Shown: positions 37,317-46,679, numbered from the stretch's first letter. The stretch: 64,000 nt of DNA from Pseudomonas sp. ACN8 (GCF_002303925.1 NZ_MRCS01000003.1:124001-188000); one strand, 5' to 3'. A program made the numbers and translations. The notes: a model not told the origin generated them from the sequence alone.

Positions 37317-37626
37317 TACCGGACTTCCTCTTTGTACGGAGACGATTGGCGCTGTTTTCGTAGCGCCGAATATCCTCGATGCTTTCCAGCTTTGGCAGGA
37401 ACAGGCCTTCGAGCTCCTTGGCTCGGCCAAGGGCCATCGCCACCCGGACAACATTCTCGAACCCGACATTGCGCCCGGCTTCAAGGTTGGACACGGTGTT
37501 GGTGCCGATGCCGGCACGCCCGGCCAAGTCGGCTTGTGTCATGTCCAGCGCCAAGCGCTCTGTGCGCAAGCGAGCGCAGAGGCGCTTGACGACCTCACTC
37601 GGCTTGCTGAAGCTTAAATCCAACAT
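37309..37626 (-). CDS. hipB: HipB-like antitoxin with XRE HTH
   Basis: A 105-residue protein. The ATG at 37626 starts MLDLSFSKPSEVVKRLCARL; an ATG at 37710 would add 28 residues but has no ribosome site I can see. The HTH is LDMTQADLAGRAGIGTNTVS followed by NLEAGRNVGFENVVRVAMAL, of the Xre type. The C-terminus is basic (RLRTKRKSGNA), unusual for a neutralising tail but fitting a DNA-binding antitoxin. It precedes and overlaps hipA, the standard order. HipB binds HipA and represses the shared promoter. Confidence 0.92.
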   Translation of the reverse strand: MLDLSFSKPSEVVKRLCARLRTERLALDMTQADLAGRAGIGTNTVSNLEAGRNVGFENVVRVAMALGRAKELEGLFLPKLESIEDIRRYENSANRLRTKRKSGNA

Positions 37627-37900
37627 AGTGTGTACCCAGCCCATTCTGTGCGAGTTAGCTCCCAAAATTATAGAATTAACGCCAAGTCCCATCAAGTTGC
37701 GTAAATCCATTACTTTGTGTCTTATCGGTTATTTTATAGATTTAGCCACAGTTTACTGGACTTACCTATCATCAAGCCCAAGGGGAAGGACGCCCCCGGA
37801 TGGAGCTAACTTTTGGCGGCCGTTCAGAATCGTAGTGTTCCCGTTTTGTTGTAGCGGGTTGCAGGACCGACACCGACGTCGAACCGGGGAAGATCGGCAA
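37627..37900. other. hipBA promoter region and GntR leader
   Basis: About 300 bases between hipB and the divergent GntR gene. The half next to hipB is AT-rich (for example AAATTATAGAATTAA and TTATTTTATAGATT), as expected for an antitoxin-regulated promoter, but I find no clear perfect operator there. The half next to the GntR gene is GC-rich and ends with a copy of the TCGTATAC box. No other gene is supported. Confidence 0.55.
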
Positions 37901-37904
37901 AAGA

Positions 37905-37915
37905 ATTTCGTATAC
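37905..37915. promoter_or_regulatory. Candidate GntR operator (partial TCGTATACGA box) in the GntR leader
   Basis: ATTTCGTATAC (37905-37915) equals eleven bases of the complement of the box found upstream of the ABC operon and the deaminase gene, and then departs (CCTAG). It begins about 30 bases before the GntR start codon, where an autoregulatory site could lie. Confidence 0.6.
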
Positions 37916-37936
37916 CCTAGCGCTATCTCACTTCAC

Positions 37937-38620
37937 ATGACCGCCGCCGTGAACCTGACCAAACTCAACGCACCTGATCTTGGTAACACGCCTTCGACTT
38001 CGGAAATCATCACCCGCCATCTGCGGGATGCGATTGTCGCCGGGCATTTTGCCGAGGATGAGCCGATCCGCCAGGACGACATCGCCCGCCAGTTCAATGT
38101 CAGCAAGATCCCGGTGCGCGAAGCCCTCAAGCGGCTGGAGGCCGAAGGGTTGGTGATGTTCCAGCGCAATCGCGGGGCGATGGTCACGCGGGTTTCCGAT
38201 GCGGAACTGGCGCAGATGTTCGAAGTGCGGATGTTGCTGGAGGACAAGATTCTGCGCCTGGCCATTCCGAACATGACCGAAGAAACCTTCGCCCGTGCCG
38301 AGCGCATCTGTCAGGAGTTCATCGGCGAGGACGACGTGGGGCGCTGGGCCGAGCTTAACTGGGAGCTGCATTCCTGCCTGTACGAGCCGGCGCAGCGACC
38401 GTTTCTGGTGAGTCTGATCCGTTCGGTCAACGACAAGCTGGAGCGTTATCTACGCATGCAGATGAGCTTGTCGGCCGGTAAGGAACGGGCCGATCACGAA
38501 CACCGCGAGATCCTGGCGGCCTGCCGCGCCGGGGATGTGGACCTGGCGGTGAAGCTTCTGGACGAGCACATTGCCGGCGTCTGTACGACCCTGTTCGAGC
38601 ACCTGCCCCACACCCACTGA
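37937..38620 (+). CDS. GntR-family (FCD-type) regulator of the hydroxyproline region
   Basis: A 227-residue GntR protein. The ATG at 37937 opens MTAAVNLTKL. The winged HTH is IRQDDIARQFNVSKIPVREA followed by LKRLEAEGLVMFQRNRGAMV. The C-terminal FCD domain has FEVRMLLEDKILRLA, ELNWELHSCLY and ADHEHREILAACRAGD, with the Asp/His metal site typical of FadR/VanR-like members. It is the first gene of the plus-strand hydroxyproline region and precedes the epimerase gene by about 114 bases. The palindrome shared by its leader and two later operons suggests it binds TCGTATACGA. Such regulators usually repress and are released by a pathway intermediate. Confidence 0.9.
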   Translation: MTAAVNLTKLNAPDLGNTPSTSEIITRHLRDAIVAGHFAEDEPIRQDDIARQFNVSKIPVREALKRLEAEGLVMFQRNRGAMVTRVSDAELAQMFEVRMLLEDKILRLAIPNMTEETFARAERICQEFIGEDDVGRWAELNWELHSCLYEPAQRPFLVSLIRSVNDKLERYLRMQMSLSAGKERADHEHREILAACRAGDVDLAVKLLDEHIAGVCTTLFEHLPHTH

Positions 38621-38734
38621 GCGCTGTGGACGCTGTGCCGATTTCGTCATCGACACAGACTAAATCCATCAAGCCGACACCCCGCCGCACGGGCCACTCT
38701 TGCGTTCACTCAACCGAATGGACGTGGCCCTCCC

Positions 38735-39667
38735 ATGAAACGCATCTGTGTGATCGACTCCCACACCGGCGGCGAACCGACCCGCCTGGTGACCGCCGGA
38801 TTTCCTGACCTTGGCACTGGCAGCATGGCCGAACGACGCAGGGTATTAGCCGAACAGCATGATCAATGGCGCGCCGCCTGTGTGCTGGAACCACGGGGCA
38901 GTGACGTGCTGGTGGGTGCCCTGCTCTGCACGCCGGTGGACCCTGGCGCCTGTGCCGGGGTGATTTTCTTCAACAACACCGGTTATCTGGGCATGTGCGG
39001 CCACGGCACCATCGGCCTGGTGGCGTCGTTGGCGCACCTGGGCAAGATCGGCCCCGGCGTGCACAGCATCGAAACGCCGGTGGGCACGGTGCAGGCAACC
39101 CTGCACGAAGACCATTCGGTGAGCGTGCGCAACGTGCCGGCCTACCGTTATCGCAAGGCGCTGGCGGTGCAGGTGCCGGGTATCGGCCAAGTGGTCGGTG
39201 ATATCGCTTGGGGCGGCAACTGGTTTTTCCTGATCGCCGAGCATGGCCAGCGGGTGGCCGGCGACAACCTCGAAGCGCTGACCGCCTACACCTTCGCCGT
39301 GCAGCAAGCACTGGAAGCCCAAGGCATTCGCGGTGAAGACGGCGGCTTGATCGATCACGTCGAGTTGTTCGCCGATGACGATCACGCCGACAGCCGCAAC
39401 TTCGTGCTCTGCCCGGGCAAAGCCTATGACCGTTCGCCCTGCGGCACCGGCACCAGTGCCAAACTGGCCTGCCTGGCGGCCGACGACAAGTTGCAACCGG
39501 GGCAGATCTGGCGCCAGGCCAGCGTCATCGGCAGCGAGTTCGAGGGTTCCTACGAACTGCAGGGTGAGCGCATCGTGCCGACCATTCGCGGGCGCGCGTT
39601 CATCAGTGCCGAGGCGAGCCTGATCATCGAACAGGACGACCCGTTCGCCTGGGGCATTCGTCCATGA
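38735..39667 (+). CDS. lhpA: 4-hydroxyproline 2-epimerase (proline racemase family)
   Basis: A 310-residue cofactor-independent epimerase. Both catalytic cysteines are present: Cys88 in [10 protein letters not shown] and Cys236 in [16 protein letters not shown]. The length and FFNNTGYLG context match 4-hydroxyproline epimerases rather than proline racemase. It turns trans-4-hydroxy-L-proline into cis-4-hydroxy-D-proline, the entry step of hydroxyproline catabolism. It overlaps the next gene by four bases (ATGA), linking it to the dehydrogenase that takes its product. Confidence 0.92.
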   Translation: MKRICVIDSHTGGEPTRLVTAGFPDLGTGSMAERRRVLAEQHDQWRAACVLEPRGSDVLVGALLCTPVDPGACAGVIFFNNTGYLGMCGHGTIGLVASLAHLGKIGPGVHSIETPVGTVQATLHEDHSVSVRNVPAYRYRKALAVQVPGIGQVVGDIAWGGNWFFLIAEHGQRVAGDNLEALTAYTFAVQQALEAQGIRGEDGGLIDHVELFADDDHADSRNFVLCPGKAYDRSPCGTGTSAKLACLAADDKLQPGQIWRQASVIGSEFEGSYELQGERIVPTIRGRAFISAEASLIIEQDDPFAWGIRP

Positions 39668-40779
39668 ACGAGGGCCAGGTGGCCGATGTGATCGTGATCG
39701 GCGCCGGCATTATCGGCGCCGCCTGTGCCCAGGCGCTGGCCCGTCGCGGCTTGCAGGTGCTGGTGCTGGACGCCGGCCTGCACGGCGCCACGGCCGCTGG
39801 CATGGGCCACTTGCTGGTACTCGACGACAACCCCGCCGAACTGGCCCTGAGCCAATATTCGTTGCAGCGCTGGCGCGAACTGGGCACGGACCTGCCCGAC
39901 AGCTGTGCCTACCGCTGCAACGGCACGCTGTGGCTGGCGGCGAATGCCGAAGAAATGGCAGTGGCCCACAGCAAGTTCCTGAATCTGCAAGCCCAGGGCG
40001 TGGCTTGCGAACTGATCGGCGCCAGTGCCCTGCGCCAGCGCGAACCGGAACTGAGCGAAGGACTGGAAGGCGGCTTGTTGATCAATGGCGACGGCATTCT
40101 ATACGCCCCGGCAACGGCCGGATGGATGCTCGAAACACCGAACATCCGCCAGCGCCGGGCACGGGTCAGTGCGGTCGATGGCAATCGCGTCTGCCTCGAT
40201 GACGGTCACTGGTTGAGTGCCGAAGCCGTGGTGCTGGCCAACGGTATTCAAGCCAACGAGCTGTGCCCGGAATTACCCATCGAGCCGAAAAAAGGCCACT
40301 TGCTGATCACTGACCGCTACCCCGGCAGCGTCACCCATACGCTGGTGGAACTGGGTTACGTCACCAGTGCCCACAACGCCACAGGGCCGTCGACCGCCTG
40401 CAATATCCAGCCGCGCCCCACCGGGCAACTGTTCATCGGCGCCTCGCGGCAATTCGGCACCACCGACCCACAGGTCGAAGGCTGGATGCTCGCGAAAATG
40501 CTCAAGCGTGCCGCCGAGTACATGCCGGGGCTGGCCCGGCTCAATGGCATCCGTGCCTGGACCGGTTTTCGCGCCGCCAGCCCCGACGGCTTGCCGCTGG
40601 TGGGCCAACATCCACAACGTCAAGGCTTGTGGCTGGCAGTCGGTCACGAAGGACTGGGCGTAACCACCGCCCCCGGCACCGCCGATTTACTGGTGGCGCA
40701 ACTGTTCAACGAAACCCCGCCACTGGCCGCACAACCCTATCTGCCCCAGCGTTTTCTCGGAGAACCGGTCTATGCCTGA
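39664..40779 (+). CDS. FAD-dependent D-hydroxyproline dehydrogenase subunit (DAO family)
   Basis: A 371-residue flavoprotein of the DAO fold. [20 protein letters not shown] (about 9-28) is the FAD loop; [19 protein letters not shown] and the C-terminal [20 protein letters not shown] are family features. With the following 78-residue iron-sulfur protein and the 418-residue flavoprotein it forms a set like the heteromeric D-hydroxyproline dehydrogenase of P. aeruginosa, which oxidises cis-4-hydroxy-D-proline to 1-pyrroline-4-hydroxy-2-carboxylate. It overlaps both neighbours by a few bases. Pathway role is inferred from the position after the epimerase gene. Confidence 0.87.
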   Translation: MNEGQVADVIVIGAGIIGAACAQALARRGLQVLVLDAGLHGATAAGMGHLLVLDDNPAELALSQYSLQRWRELGTDLPDSCAYRCNGTLWLAANAEEMAVAHSKFLNLQAQGVACELIGASALRQREPELSEGLEGGLLINGDGILYAPATAGWMLETPNIRQRRARVSAVDGNRVCLDDGHWLSAEAVVLANGIQANELCPELPIEPKKGHLLITDRYPGSVTHTLVELGYVTSAHNATGPSTACNIQPRPTGQLFIGASRQFGTTDPQVEGWMLAKMLKRAAEYMPGLARLNGIRAWTGFRAASPDGLPLVGQHPQRQGLWLAVGHEGLGVTTAPGTADLLVAQLFNETPPLAAQPYLPQRFLGEPVYA

Positions 40780-41008
40780 ATTGTTGCTGGACGGCCACGC
40801 CCTGAAAGTCGCCGAAGGCACCAGCGTCGCCGCGGCCCTGGCGTTTGCCAGTGACGGCTGCACGCGCACCTCGGTCAGCGGTCAGCGCCGTGCGCCGCTG
40901 TGTGGCATGGGCATTTGTCAGGAATGCCGGGTGACCATCGATGGCCGGCGTCGCCTGGCTTGCCAGACCCTGTGCCGTGACGGCATGCAGGTGGAGACTC
41001 GCCCATGA
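40772..41008 (+). CDS. Small [2Fe-2S] subunit of the D-hydroxyproline dehydrogenase
   Basis: A 78-residue ferredoxin-like protein. The cysteine set is Cys44, Cys49, Cys52 and Cys64 (LCGMGICQEC and LACQ), a [2Fe-2S] spacing as in the small subunits of heteromeric flavin dehydrogenases. It overlaps the upstream gene by eight bases and the next by four, so translation of all three is coupled. It should carry electrons between the two flavin subunits. Confidence 0.9.
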   Translation: MPELLLDGHALKVAEGTSVAAALAFASDGCTRTSVSGQRRAPLCGMGICQECRVTIDGRRRLACQTLCRDGMQVETRP

Positions 41009-42261
41009 ATGAATACGCTGATCTGTTGATCATTGGCGCTGGCCCTGCCGGGATGAGCGCCGCCCTTGCCGCCGCCCCCAGCGGCGCCCGCATTGTCATG
41101 CTCGACGACAACCCGTTGCCGGGCGGGCAAATCTGGCGCGACGGCCCTCAAGCCAACGTGCCCGGTCAGGCCCGGCGCCTGCGCGAGCGTCTGGCGTCGT
41201 GCAACAACATCCGCCATCACGCCGGTACTCGGGTGATCGCCGCCCTCGGCGCGAAACAACTGCTGGTGGAAGATGACGACCATGGCTGGTTGATCAGTTA
41301 CGACAAGCTGATTCTGTGCACCGGCGCCCGTGAATTGCTGCTGCCCTTCCCCGGCTGGACCCTGCCGGGTGTCACCGGTGCGGGTGGTTTGCAGGCGCTG
41401 ATCAAGGCCGGTTTGCCGGTGCAGAACGAGCGCGTGGTGATCGCCGGCAGCGGCCCGCTGTTACTGGCCAGTGCCGCCGCCGCCAAACGGCATGGCGCGC
41501 AAGTGCAACGCATCGCCGAACAAGCCAGCCGTAGCGCCGTCGCCGGTTTCGCCGCGCAACTGCCGCGCTGGCCCGGCAAATGGCTGCAATCGTTCAGTCT
41601 GTTCGACCACCATTACCGCACCGCCACCCACGTATTGGCCGCGCTCGGCACCGACCGAGTGGAAGGCGTGCGCCTGCAACAACAAGGCAACATCGTCGAA
41701 CTGGAATGTGATCGGCTGGCCTGTGGTTTCGGGTTGATTCCGAATATCCAGTTGGCTCAGGCACTGGGTTGCGCCATCGAAGATCAAACCATCGCGGTGG
41801 ATGCCTGGCAGGCCAGCAACCGCGCCGACCATTATGCGGCGGGCGAATGCACAGGGTTCGGCGGCAGTGAGCTGGCCTTGGTGGAAGGTGCGATTGCCGG
41901 CCACGCTGCAGTCGGCAATCTGCAAGCCGCCAGGCAATTGTGGCCGCGCCGGGCGCACTGGCAGGGTTTCGCCAAGGCGCTGAACAGCGCGTTCGCCCTC
42001 GACCCGCGACTCAAGTCCCTGGCCCGCCCCGACACCCTGGTTTGCCGTTGCGAAGACGTGCCCTACGCGGCATTGACCGGTCACTCTGACTGGCGCGAAG
42101 CCAAACTCGCCAGTCGCTGCGGCATGGGCGCCTGCCAGGGCCGGGTGTGTGGCGGTGCGGTGCATCACCTGTTTGGCTGGCAACCTTCGGCACCGCGTCC
42201 ACCCTTCAGCCCGGCGCGGATCGAAACCTTGATGTCCCTGGACGATACCCCGCCAGCGTGA
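41005..42261 (+). CDS. FAD/NAD(P)-binding subunit of the D-hydroxyproline dehydrogenase, with C-terminal iron-sulfur motif
   Basis: A 418-residue flavoprotein. LLIIGAGPAGMSAALAAA near the start is the FAD loop; VVIAGSGPLLLASAAAA is a second nucleotide loop. The last 75 residues hold CRCEDVP and, after about 22 residues, CGMGACQGRVCG, a BFD-like cluster site (Cys347, 349, 372, 377). The combination matches the alpha subunits of heterotetrameric sarcosine/hydroxyproline-type dehydrogenases. Its stop overlaps the possible start of the PAS-AraC gene (TGATG), so the regulator may be read with it. Confidence 0.87.
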   Translation: MNEYADLLIIGAGPAGMSAALAAAPSGARIVMLDDNPLPGGQIWRDGPQANVPGQARRLRERLASCNNIRHHAGTRVIAALGAKQLLVEDDDHGWLISYDKLILCTGARELLLPFPGWTLPGVTGAGGLQALIKAGLPVQNERVVIAGSGPLLLASAAAAKRHGAQVQRIAEQASRSAVAGFAAQLPRWPGKWLQSFSLFDHHYRTATHVLAALGTDRVEGVRLQQQGNIVELECDRLACGFGLIPNIQLAQALGCAIEDQTIAVDAWQASNRADHYAAGECTGFGGSELALVEGAIAGHAAVGNLQAARQLWPRRAHWQGFAKALNSAFALDPRLKSLARPDTLVCRCEDVPYAALTGHSDWREAKLASRCGMGACQGRVCGGAVHHLFGWQPSAPRPPFSPARIETLMSLDDTPPA

Positions 42262-43085
42262 TGACCACGCCGGGGGTTTCGGCCACGCTGCCGAGTCTCT
42301 ATGATCCCGGGGGTCACCCTCAGACCCCCGGCGCCATGTATCCCTCGCTCACCACCTTTAAACCTTGCGATCTGCCGACGCTGCTGAACAGCCTTCAGCC
42401 CATCGCGCCGTTGCTCGATACCCTGTCGGACGTGGTGTTTTTCATCAAGGACGGCGAGGCCCGCTACGCCTTCGTCAACCAGACCCTGGCCCGGCGTTGT
42501 GGTTTCAAACACAGGGACGAGCTGCTGGGGCGCACCGCCGAAATGGTCTTTCCGGAACGCTTCGGTCCGCTGTACACCGAGCAGGATCGGCGAGTGCTGT
42601 CCAGCGGTCGCGAACTGGCCGATCAGCTGGAGCTGCATTTGTATTATGGCAATCAGCCGATCTGGTGCCTGACCCACAAACTCGCCTTGAAGGATGAACA
42701 GGGTCGAATCGTGGGTCTGGCCGGTATCTCCCGCGACCTGCAATCGCCACAGTCGAACCATCCGGCGTTCCAGAAACTCGCCGCCGTGGATGCCCATATC
42801 CGCCGCCACTTCGCCCGCGCCATCAGCCTCGCCGAACTGACCGCCATCGCTGGCTATTCCGTGGCGCAATTGGAGCGGCACTGCAAACGGGTGTTCCAGC
42901 TCACCCCACGGCAAATGATTCACAAGGCGCGCCTGGAAGAAGGTTCGCGGTTGTTACTGCACACCGAGTTGCCGATCACCGAAATTGCCTTGCGCTGTGG
43001 TTACACCGACCACAGTGCCTTCAGCCGGCAGTTTCGGGCGCTGACCAGTTTGTCGCCAAGTCAGTATCGCGATAATCAGCGTTAG
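42261..43085 (+). CDS. AraC-family regulator with N-terminal PAS-like sensor
   Basis: A 274-residue regulator if the ATG at 42261, overlapping the upstream stop, is used; an ATG at 42336 gives 249 residues and starts nearer the PAS domain. Residues about 55-150 are PAS-like (LDTLSDVVFFIKDGEARYAF, NQTLARRCGFKHRDELLGRT, ending in GRIVGLAGISRDL). The AraC HTH follows (SLAELTAIAGYSVAQLERH and ITEIALRCGYTDHSAFSRQF, with SPSQYRDNQR). It is well placed to control the hydroxyproline genes together with the GntR protein; the known LhpR of P. aeruginosa is also of the AraC type. The ligand is unknown. Confidence 0.87.
   Translation: MTTPGVSATLPSLYDPGGHPQTPGAMYPSLTTFKPCDLPTLLNSLQPIAPLLDTLSDVVFFIKDGEARYAFVNQTLARRCGFKHRDELLGRTAEMVFPERFGPLYTEQDRRVLSSGRELADQLELHLYYGNQPIWCLTHKLALKDEQGRIVGLAGISRDLQSPQSNHPAFQKLAAVDAHIRRHFARAISLAELTAIAGYSVAQLERHCKRVFQLTPRQMIHKARLEEGSRLLLHTELPITEIALRCGYTDHSAFSRQFRALTSLSPSQYRDNQR
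42309..42329 (+). promoter_or_regulatory. GC-rich hairpin between two candidate starts of the PAS-AraC gene
   Basis: GGGGGTC-ACCCTCA-GACCCCC makes a seven-base perfect stem with a seven-base loop, seven bases before the ATG at 42336 and 48 bases after the ATG at 42261. If the later start is used it lies right at the ribosome site and could hold translation down. If the earlier start is used it is coding and may be incidental. Confidence 0.4.
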
Positions 43086-43340
43086 GCGGGAGATGAAGAG
43101 TGATCTTCCGGGCCTCATCCACCACAAAACCCGCAATGAACCGATAAACCGGCACGCACCTCTGACCTGCCAGTGTTCCCTAAAGGTGCGCCCACACACC
43201 CATTGCTCCCATCTGTAACACTGCCATCGTTTGCCCAGGCTTCCACTCTCCCGCCCGTTGCTCCCCCGCAAGACCTCTACTGCAAGGCCTGACGATTTAT
43301 TCACTGTTAAAACTGGAATCGGGCACGTTGATTGCTATTG
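43086..43340. other. Intergenic region upstream of the ABC operon
   Basis: About 260 bases between the PAS-AraC gene and the operator of the ABC operon. No gene, tRNA or REP is seen. The last part is AT-rich and should hold the promoter of the operon. Confidence 0.55.
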
Positions 43341-43343
43341 TTA

Positions 43344-43360
43344 ATATCGTATACGAAATC
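43344..43360. promoter_or_regulatory. Operator box TCGTATACGA upstream of the ABC operon
   Basis: AATATCGTATACGAAAT contains the perfect 10-base palindrome TCGTATACGA (43347-43356), about 50 bases before the binding-protein start codon. The same 17 bases recur before the deaminase gene, and a shortened copy precedes the GntR gene, so it is the likely binding site of that regulator. Confidence 0.75.
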
Positions 43361-43403
43361 CTCAATACGATAATCAACAGCACTTCACATCAACGAGGCC
43401 TCT

Positions 43404-44222
43404 ATGAAAAACCCCGCATTTGCCGTAGCCCTCAGCGCTGTTCTCAGTACCTCTTTCATCGCCACTGCCCAGGCCGACAAGCTCGACGACATCATCGGTT
43501 CGGGCAAGCTGCGCTGCGCCGTGACCCTGGACTTCCCGCCCATGGGTTTTCGCGATGCCAGCAACTCGCCGGCCGGCTTCGATGTGGACTATTGCCGCGA
43601 CCTGGCGAAGATCCTCGGGGTCGAGGCCGAAGTGGTGGAAACGCCGTTCCCGGATCGCATTCCGGCACTGGTCTCCGGGCGGGCTGACGTGATCGTCGCA
43701 TCCACCTCCGACACCCTCGAACGCGCCAAGACCGTTGGCCTCACCGTGCCCTACTTTGCCTTCCAGATGGTGGTGCTGACCCGCGACGACACCGGCATCA
43801 ACGGCTTCGACGACCTCAAGGGCAAAGCGGTGGGCAACACCAGCGGCACCTACGAGGCCATCGCCCTGGAGAAAGACGTGAAGAACTGGGGCTCGGGCAG
43901 CTTCCGAGCCTACCAGTCGCAGAGCGATACCCTGCTAGCTGTCGCCCAAGGCCACATCGATGCCACTGTGGTCACCAACACCGTGGCCGCCGCCACCCTC
44001 AAGTCGGGCAAATACAAAAACCTGAAAGTCGCCGGTAACGCCCCGTACGTCATCGACTACGTGTCCCTGGGTGCCAAACGCAGCGAGTTCGGCCTGCTCA
44101 ACTACCTCAACCTGTTCGTCAACCAACAGGTGCGCACCGGTCGCTACAAGGAGCTGTTCGTTAAATGGGTCGGCACCGAGATCCCGCCGACCAACCTGAC
44201 CGTGCCTCAGGTCTACTACTGA
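43404..44222 (+). CDS. Amino-acid ABC transporter substrate-binding protein (family 3)
   Basis: A 272-residue periplasmic binding protein with a signal peptide (AVALSAVLSTSFIATAQA) ending near residue 24. The opening LRCAVTLDFPPMGFRDASNS, the GFDVDYCRDLAK motif and RIPALVSGRADVIVASTSDT mark the amino-acid-binding family 3. It begins an operon with the aconitase-X gene, two permeases and an ATPase, and is followed by an overlap-tight series. Binding of a hydroxyproline is inferred from the gene context; the sequence does not show the ligand. Confidence 0.9.
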   Translation: MKNPAFAVALSAVLSTSFIATAQADKLDDIIGSGKLRCAVTLDFPPMGFRDASNSPAGFDVDYCRDLAKILGVEAEVVETPFPDRIPALVSGRADVIVASTSDTLERAKTVGLTVPYFAFQMVVLTRDDTGINGFDDLKGKAVGNTSGTYEAIALEKDVKNWGSGSFRAYQSQSDTLLAVAQGHIDATVVTNTVAAATLKSGKYKNLKVAGNAPYVIDYVSLGAKRSEFGLLNYLNLFVNQQVRTGRYKELFVKWVGTEIPPTNLTVPQVYY

Positions 44223-44223
44223 G

Positions 44224-46011
44224 ATGTCCGGCATGCCTGGGCCAATTTCTCTGACCGGGCGCAGCCTGGTAGCGGGTGCCGCGCAAGGCGCCCTGCTGTT
44301 CGCCGATGTCGGCTTGAGCTTCTGGGGCGGCGTCGATCCCTGCACGGGTGAAGTCATCGACCGCCATCACCCGCTCAGCGGCCAACACCTGGCCGGCCGC
44401 GTGCTGGCGATTCCCAGTGGTCGCGGCTCGTGCACCGGCAGCAGTGTGTTGATGGAACTGATCAGCAACGGCCATGCACCGGCGGCATTGGTGCTGGCCG
44501 AAGCCGACGAGATCCTGACCTTGGGCGTGCTGGTGGCGCAGACCATTTTTGCCCGTTCCCTGCCGGTGCTGTGCATCGGTGGGGAGGCCTTCGCCGCCTT
44601 GCGCGGCCAGGCCTTCGCCCGGGTCGAAAATATAACGCTGAGCCTGTTCGATCACCTGCCGGGCGACGCCTGGCAGGCGCTTGACAGCCCATTACCAAAC
44701 ACTGACAGCACTGTCTCGATCAGGCTCACCGAGCACGATCGGGCGCTGCTCGATGGCCGGCATGGCAAGGCCGCGCAAATGGCCATGCAGATCGTCCTGC
44801 GTATGGCCGAACTGCAGGGTGCCGACCACTTGGTGGATGTCACTCAAGCACACATCGATGGCTGCATTTACACGGGACCGGCGAGCCTGCGCTTTGCCGG
44901 GCAACTGGTGCAATGGGGAGCAAAAGTGCGAGTGCCCACCACCCTCAATTCAATTTCCGTCGACCAGCGCCGTTGGCGCGAACTGGGTATCGACCCGGCA
45001 CTGGGTGAACCGGCCAGTGCCTTGGGCGATGCCTATATGGCGATGGGCGCACAGCTCAGTTTCACCTGCGCGCCGTACCTGCTCGACACTGCACCGAAGG
45101 CTGGCGAGCAAATCGTCTGGGCCGAATCCAACGCAGTGGTCTACGCCAACAGCGTGCTCGGTGCTCGCACCCTGAAATACCCGGATTACCTGGACATCTG
45201 CATCGCCCTCACCGGTCGCGCCCCGCTGATCGGCTGCCACCTTGACGCGCAACGCAAGGCCCGGTTGCTGATCGAGTTGCCTGCCCTCGGTGAACTGGAC
45301 GATGCCTTCTACCCGCTGCTGGGTTACCACATGGGTGCCCTGGCCGGCAGTCGCGTGCCGCTGGTGCTGGGACTGGAAAAACGCAAACCGAGCCTGGACG
45401 ACCTCAAAGCCTTTGGCGCGGCCTTCGCCACCACCTCTGCGGCGCCACTGTTCCACATCGCCGGGGTCACCCCGGAGGCCATTGACCCGGCGCAGGTGCT
45501 GGATGCGGACACTTGCATTGCCGTGGAAAAAATCCGCCTGGAGGACCTGCTGTCGAGTTGGCGCGAACTCAACAGTGCTCGCGATAACCGGGTGGATGTG
45601 GTGTCGCTGGGTAACCCGCACTTTTCCCTCAGCGAGTTCGCTCACCTGGCGCGTCTGTGCCGGGGACGACAAAGACACCCGGATGTGGTGCTTGCCATCA
45701 CCTGCGGCCGTGCCGTGTTGGAGCAGGCCCGCGACGCCGGGCACATCGCCGTGATCCAAGCGTTTGGCGCGACCCTGATCACCGACACCTGCTGGTGCAT
45801 GCTCGGCGAACCCGTCATCCCCCTGGCGGCTAAAACCCTGATGACCAACTCGGGCAAATACGCCCACTACGCACCGGGCCTGGTCGGCCGCCAGGTGCAC
45901 TTCGCCAGCCTTGCCGAATGCGTTGACGCGGCCTGCACCGCAACGGCCAGCGGACGTTTGCCGGCCTGGTTACAACCTGCTGCCCTACTGGAGAGCCCTG
46001 CGCATGTTTGA
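44224..46011 (+). CDS. Aconitase X (fused), probable cis-3-hydroxy-L-proline dehydratase
   Basis: A 595-residue single-chain AcnX. Residues about 8-135 are the small swivel domain (GRSLVAGAAQGALLFADVGL, RVLAIPSGRGSCTGSSVLME), and the rest is the large aconitase-like domain (LDGRHGKAAQMAMQIVLRMA, GLVGRQVHF near the end, CTCGRAV-like ITCGRAVLEQA). In other bacteria, AcnX dehydrates cis-3-hydroxy-L-proline to 1-pyrroline-2-carboxylate. It lies between the transporter binding protein (one base apart) and the first permease (eight-base overlap), which is an unusual position for an enzyme and ties it to import of that substrate. Function is inferred from family and context. Confidence 0.88.
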   Translation: MSGMPGPISLTGRSLVAGAAQGALLFADVGLSFWGGVDPCTGEVIDRHHPLSGQHLAGRVLAIPSGRGSCTGSSVLMELISNGHAPAALVLAEADEILTLGVLVAQTIFARSLPVLCIGGEAFAALRGQAFARVENITLSLFDHLPGDAWQALDSPLPNTDSTVSIRLTEHDRALLDGRHGKAAQMAMQIVLRMAELQGADHLVDVTQAHIDGCIYTGPASLRFAGQLVQWGAKVRVPTTLNSISVDQRRWRELGIDPALGEPASALGDAYMAMGAQLSFTCAPYLLDTAPKAGEQIVWAESNAVVYANSVLGARTLKYPDYLDICIALTGRAPLIGCHLDAQRKARLLIELPALGELDDAFYPLLGYHMGALAGSRVPLVLGLEKRKPSLDDLKAFGAAFATTSAAPLFHIAGVTPEAIDPAQVLDADTCIAVEKIRLEDLLSSWRELNSARDNRVDVVSLGNPHFSLSEFAHLARLCRGRQRHPDVVLAITCGRAVLEQARDAGHIAVIQAFGATLITDTCWCMLGEPVIPLAAKTLMTNSGKYAHYAPGLVGRQVHFASLAECVDAACTATASGRLPAWLQPAALLESPAHV

Positions 46012-46669
46012 CTACAGCTTCCAATGGCGCTCCGCCCTGCGCGCCCTGCCGGACATGCTGGCCGGTGCCATCGTCACCTTCGAAACCGCCGCGCTGTCGA
46101 TGATCTTCGGCGTACTGATCGCCCTGGCCCTGACGGTGATGCGCGAGGCCAAACACCCCTTACTGCGCGGGTTCGGCAACGGTTGGGTATCGATTGCCCG
46201 CAACACCCCGTCGCTGTTCCAGATCTACATCCTCTACTTCGGCCTCGGCTCGCTGAACCTGCACGTCAGTTCCTGGTTCGCCCTGCTGGCCGGGATCACC
46301 TTCAACAATGCCGGGTATCTGGCGGAGAACTTTCGCGGCGGTCTCAAGGCCGTGCCGAACACCCAGGTGCGTGCGGCGCGTTCCCTGGGCATGAGTGCCT
46401 TCCAGGCCTACCGCATGATCATCGTCCCGCAACTGCTGCGGATCGTGTTCTACCCGCTGACCAATCAGATGGTCTGGGCGGTGTTGATGACGTCGCTGGG
46501 GGTGATCGTCGGGCTGAACAATGACCTGACCGGTGTGACCCAGGAATACAACGTCAAAACCTTCCGCACCTTTGAGTATTTCGCCATCGCAGCGGTGCTG
46601 TATTACTTGATTGCCAAGGCGATCGTCGCGGCAGCCCGGCTGATGGCCTGGCGGTTGTTCCGTTACTGA
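46004..46669 (+). CDS. Amino-acid ABC transporter permease (first)
   Basis: A 221-residue inner membrane permease. Its ATG overlaps the aconitase-X stop by eight bases (ATGTTTGA). Several hydrophobic segments are visible. The conserved loop GYLAENFRGGLKAVPNTQVR followed by AARSLGMSAFQAYRMIIVPQ is the EAA motif of polar amino-acid permeases. It pairs with the next gene in the transmembrane part of the importer. Confidence 0.92.
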   Translation: MFDYSFQWRSALRALPDMLAGAIVTFETAALSMIFGVLIALALTVMREAKHPLLRGFGNGWVSIARNTPSLFQIYILYFGLGSLNLHVSSWFALLAGITFNNAGYLAENFRGGLKAVPNTQVRAARSLGMSAFQAYRMIIVPQLLRIVFYPLTNQMVWAVLMTSLGVIVGLNNDLTGVTQEYNVKTFRTFEYFAIAAVLYYLIAKAIVAAARLMAWRLFRY

Positions 46670-46679
46670 GGAGCTGTGC

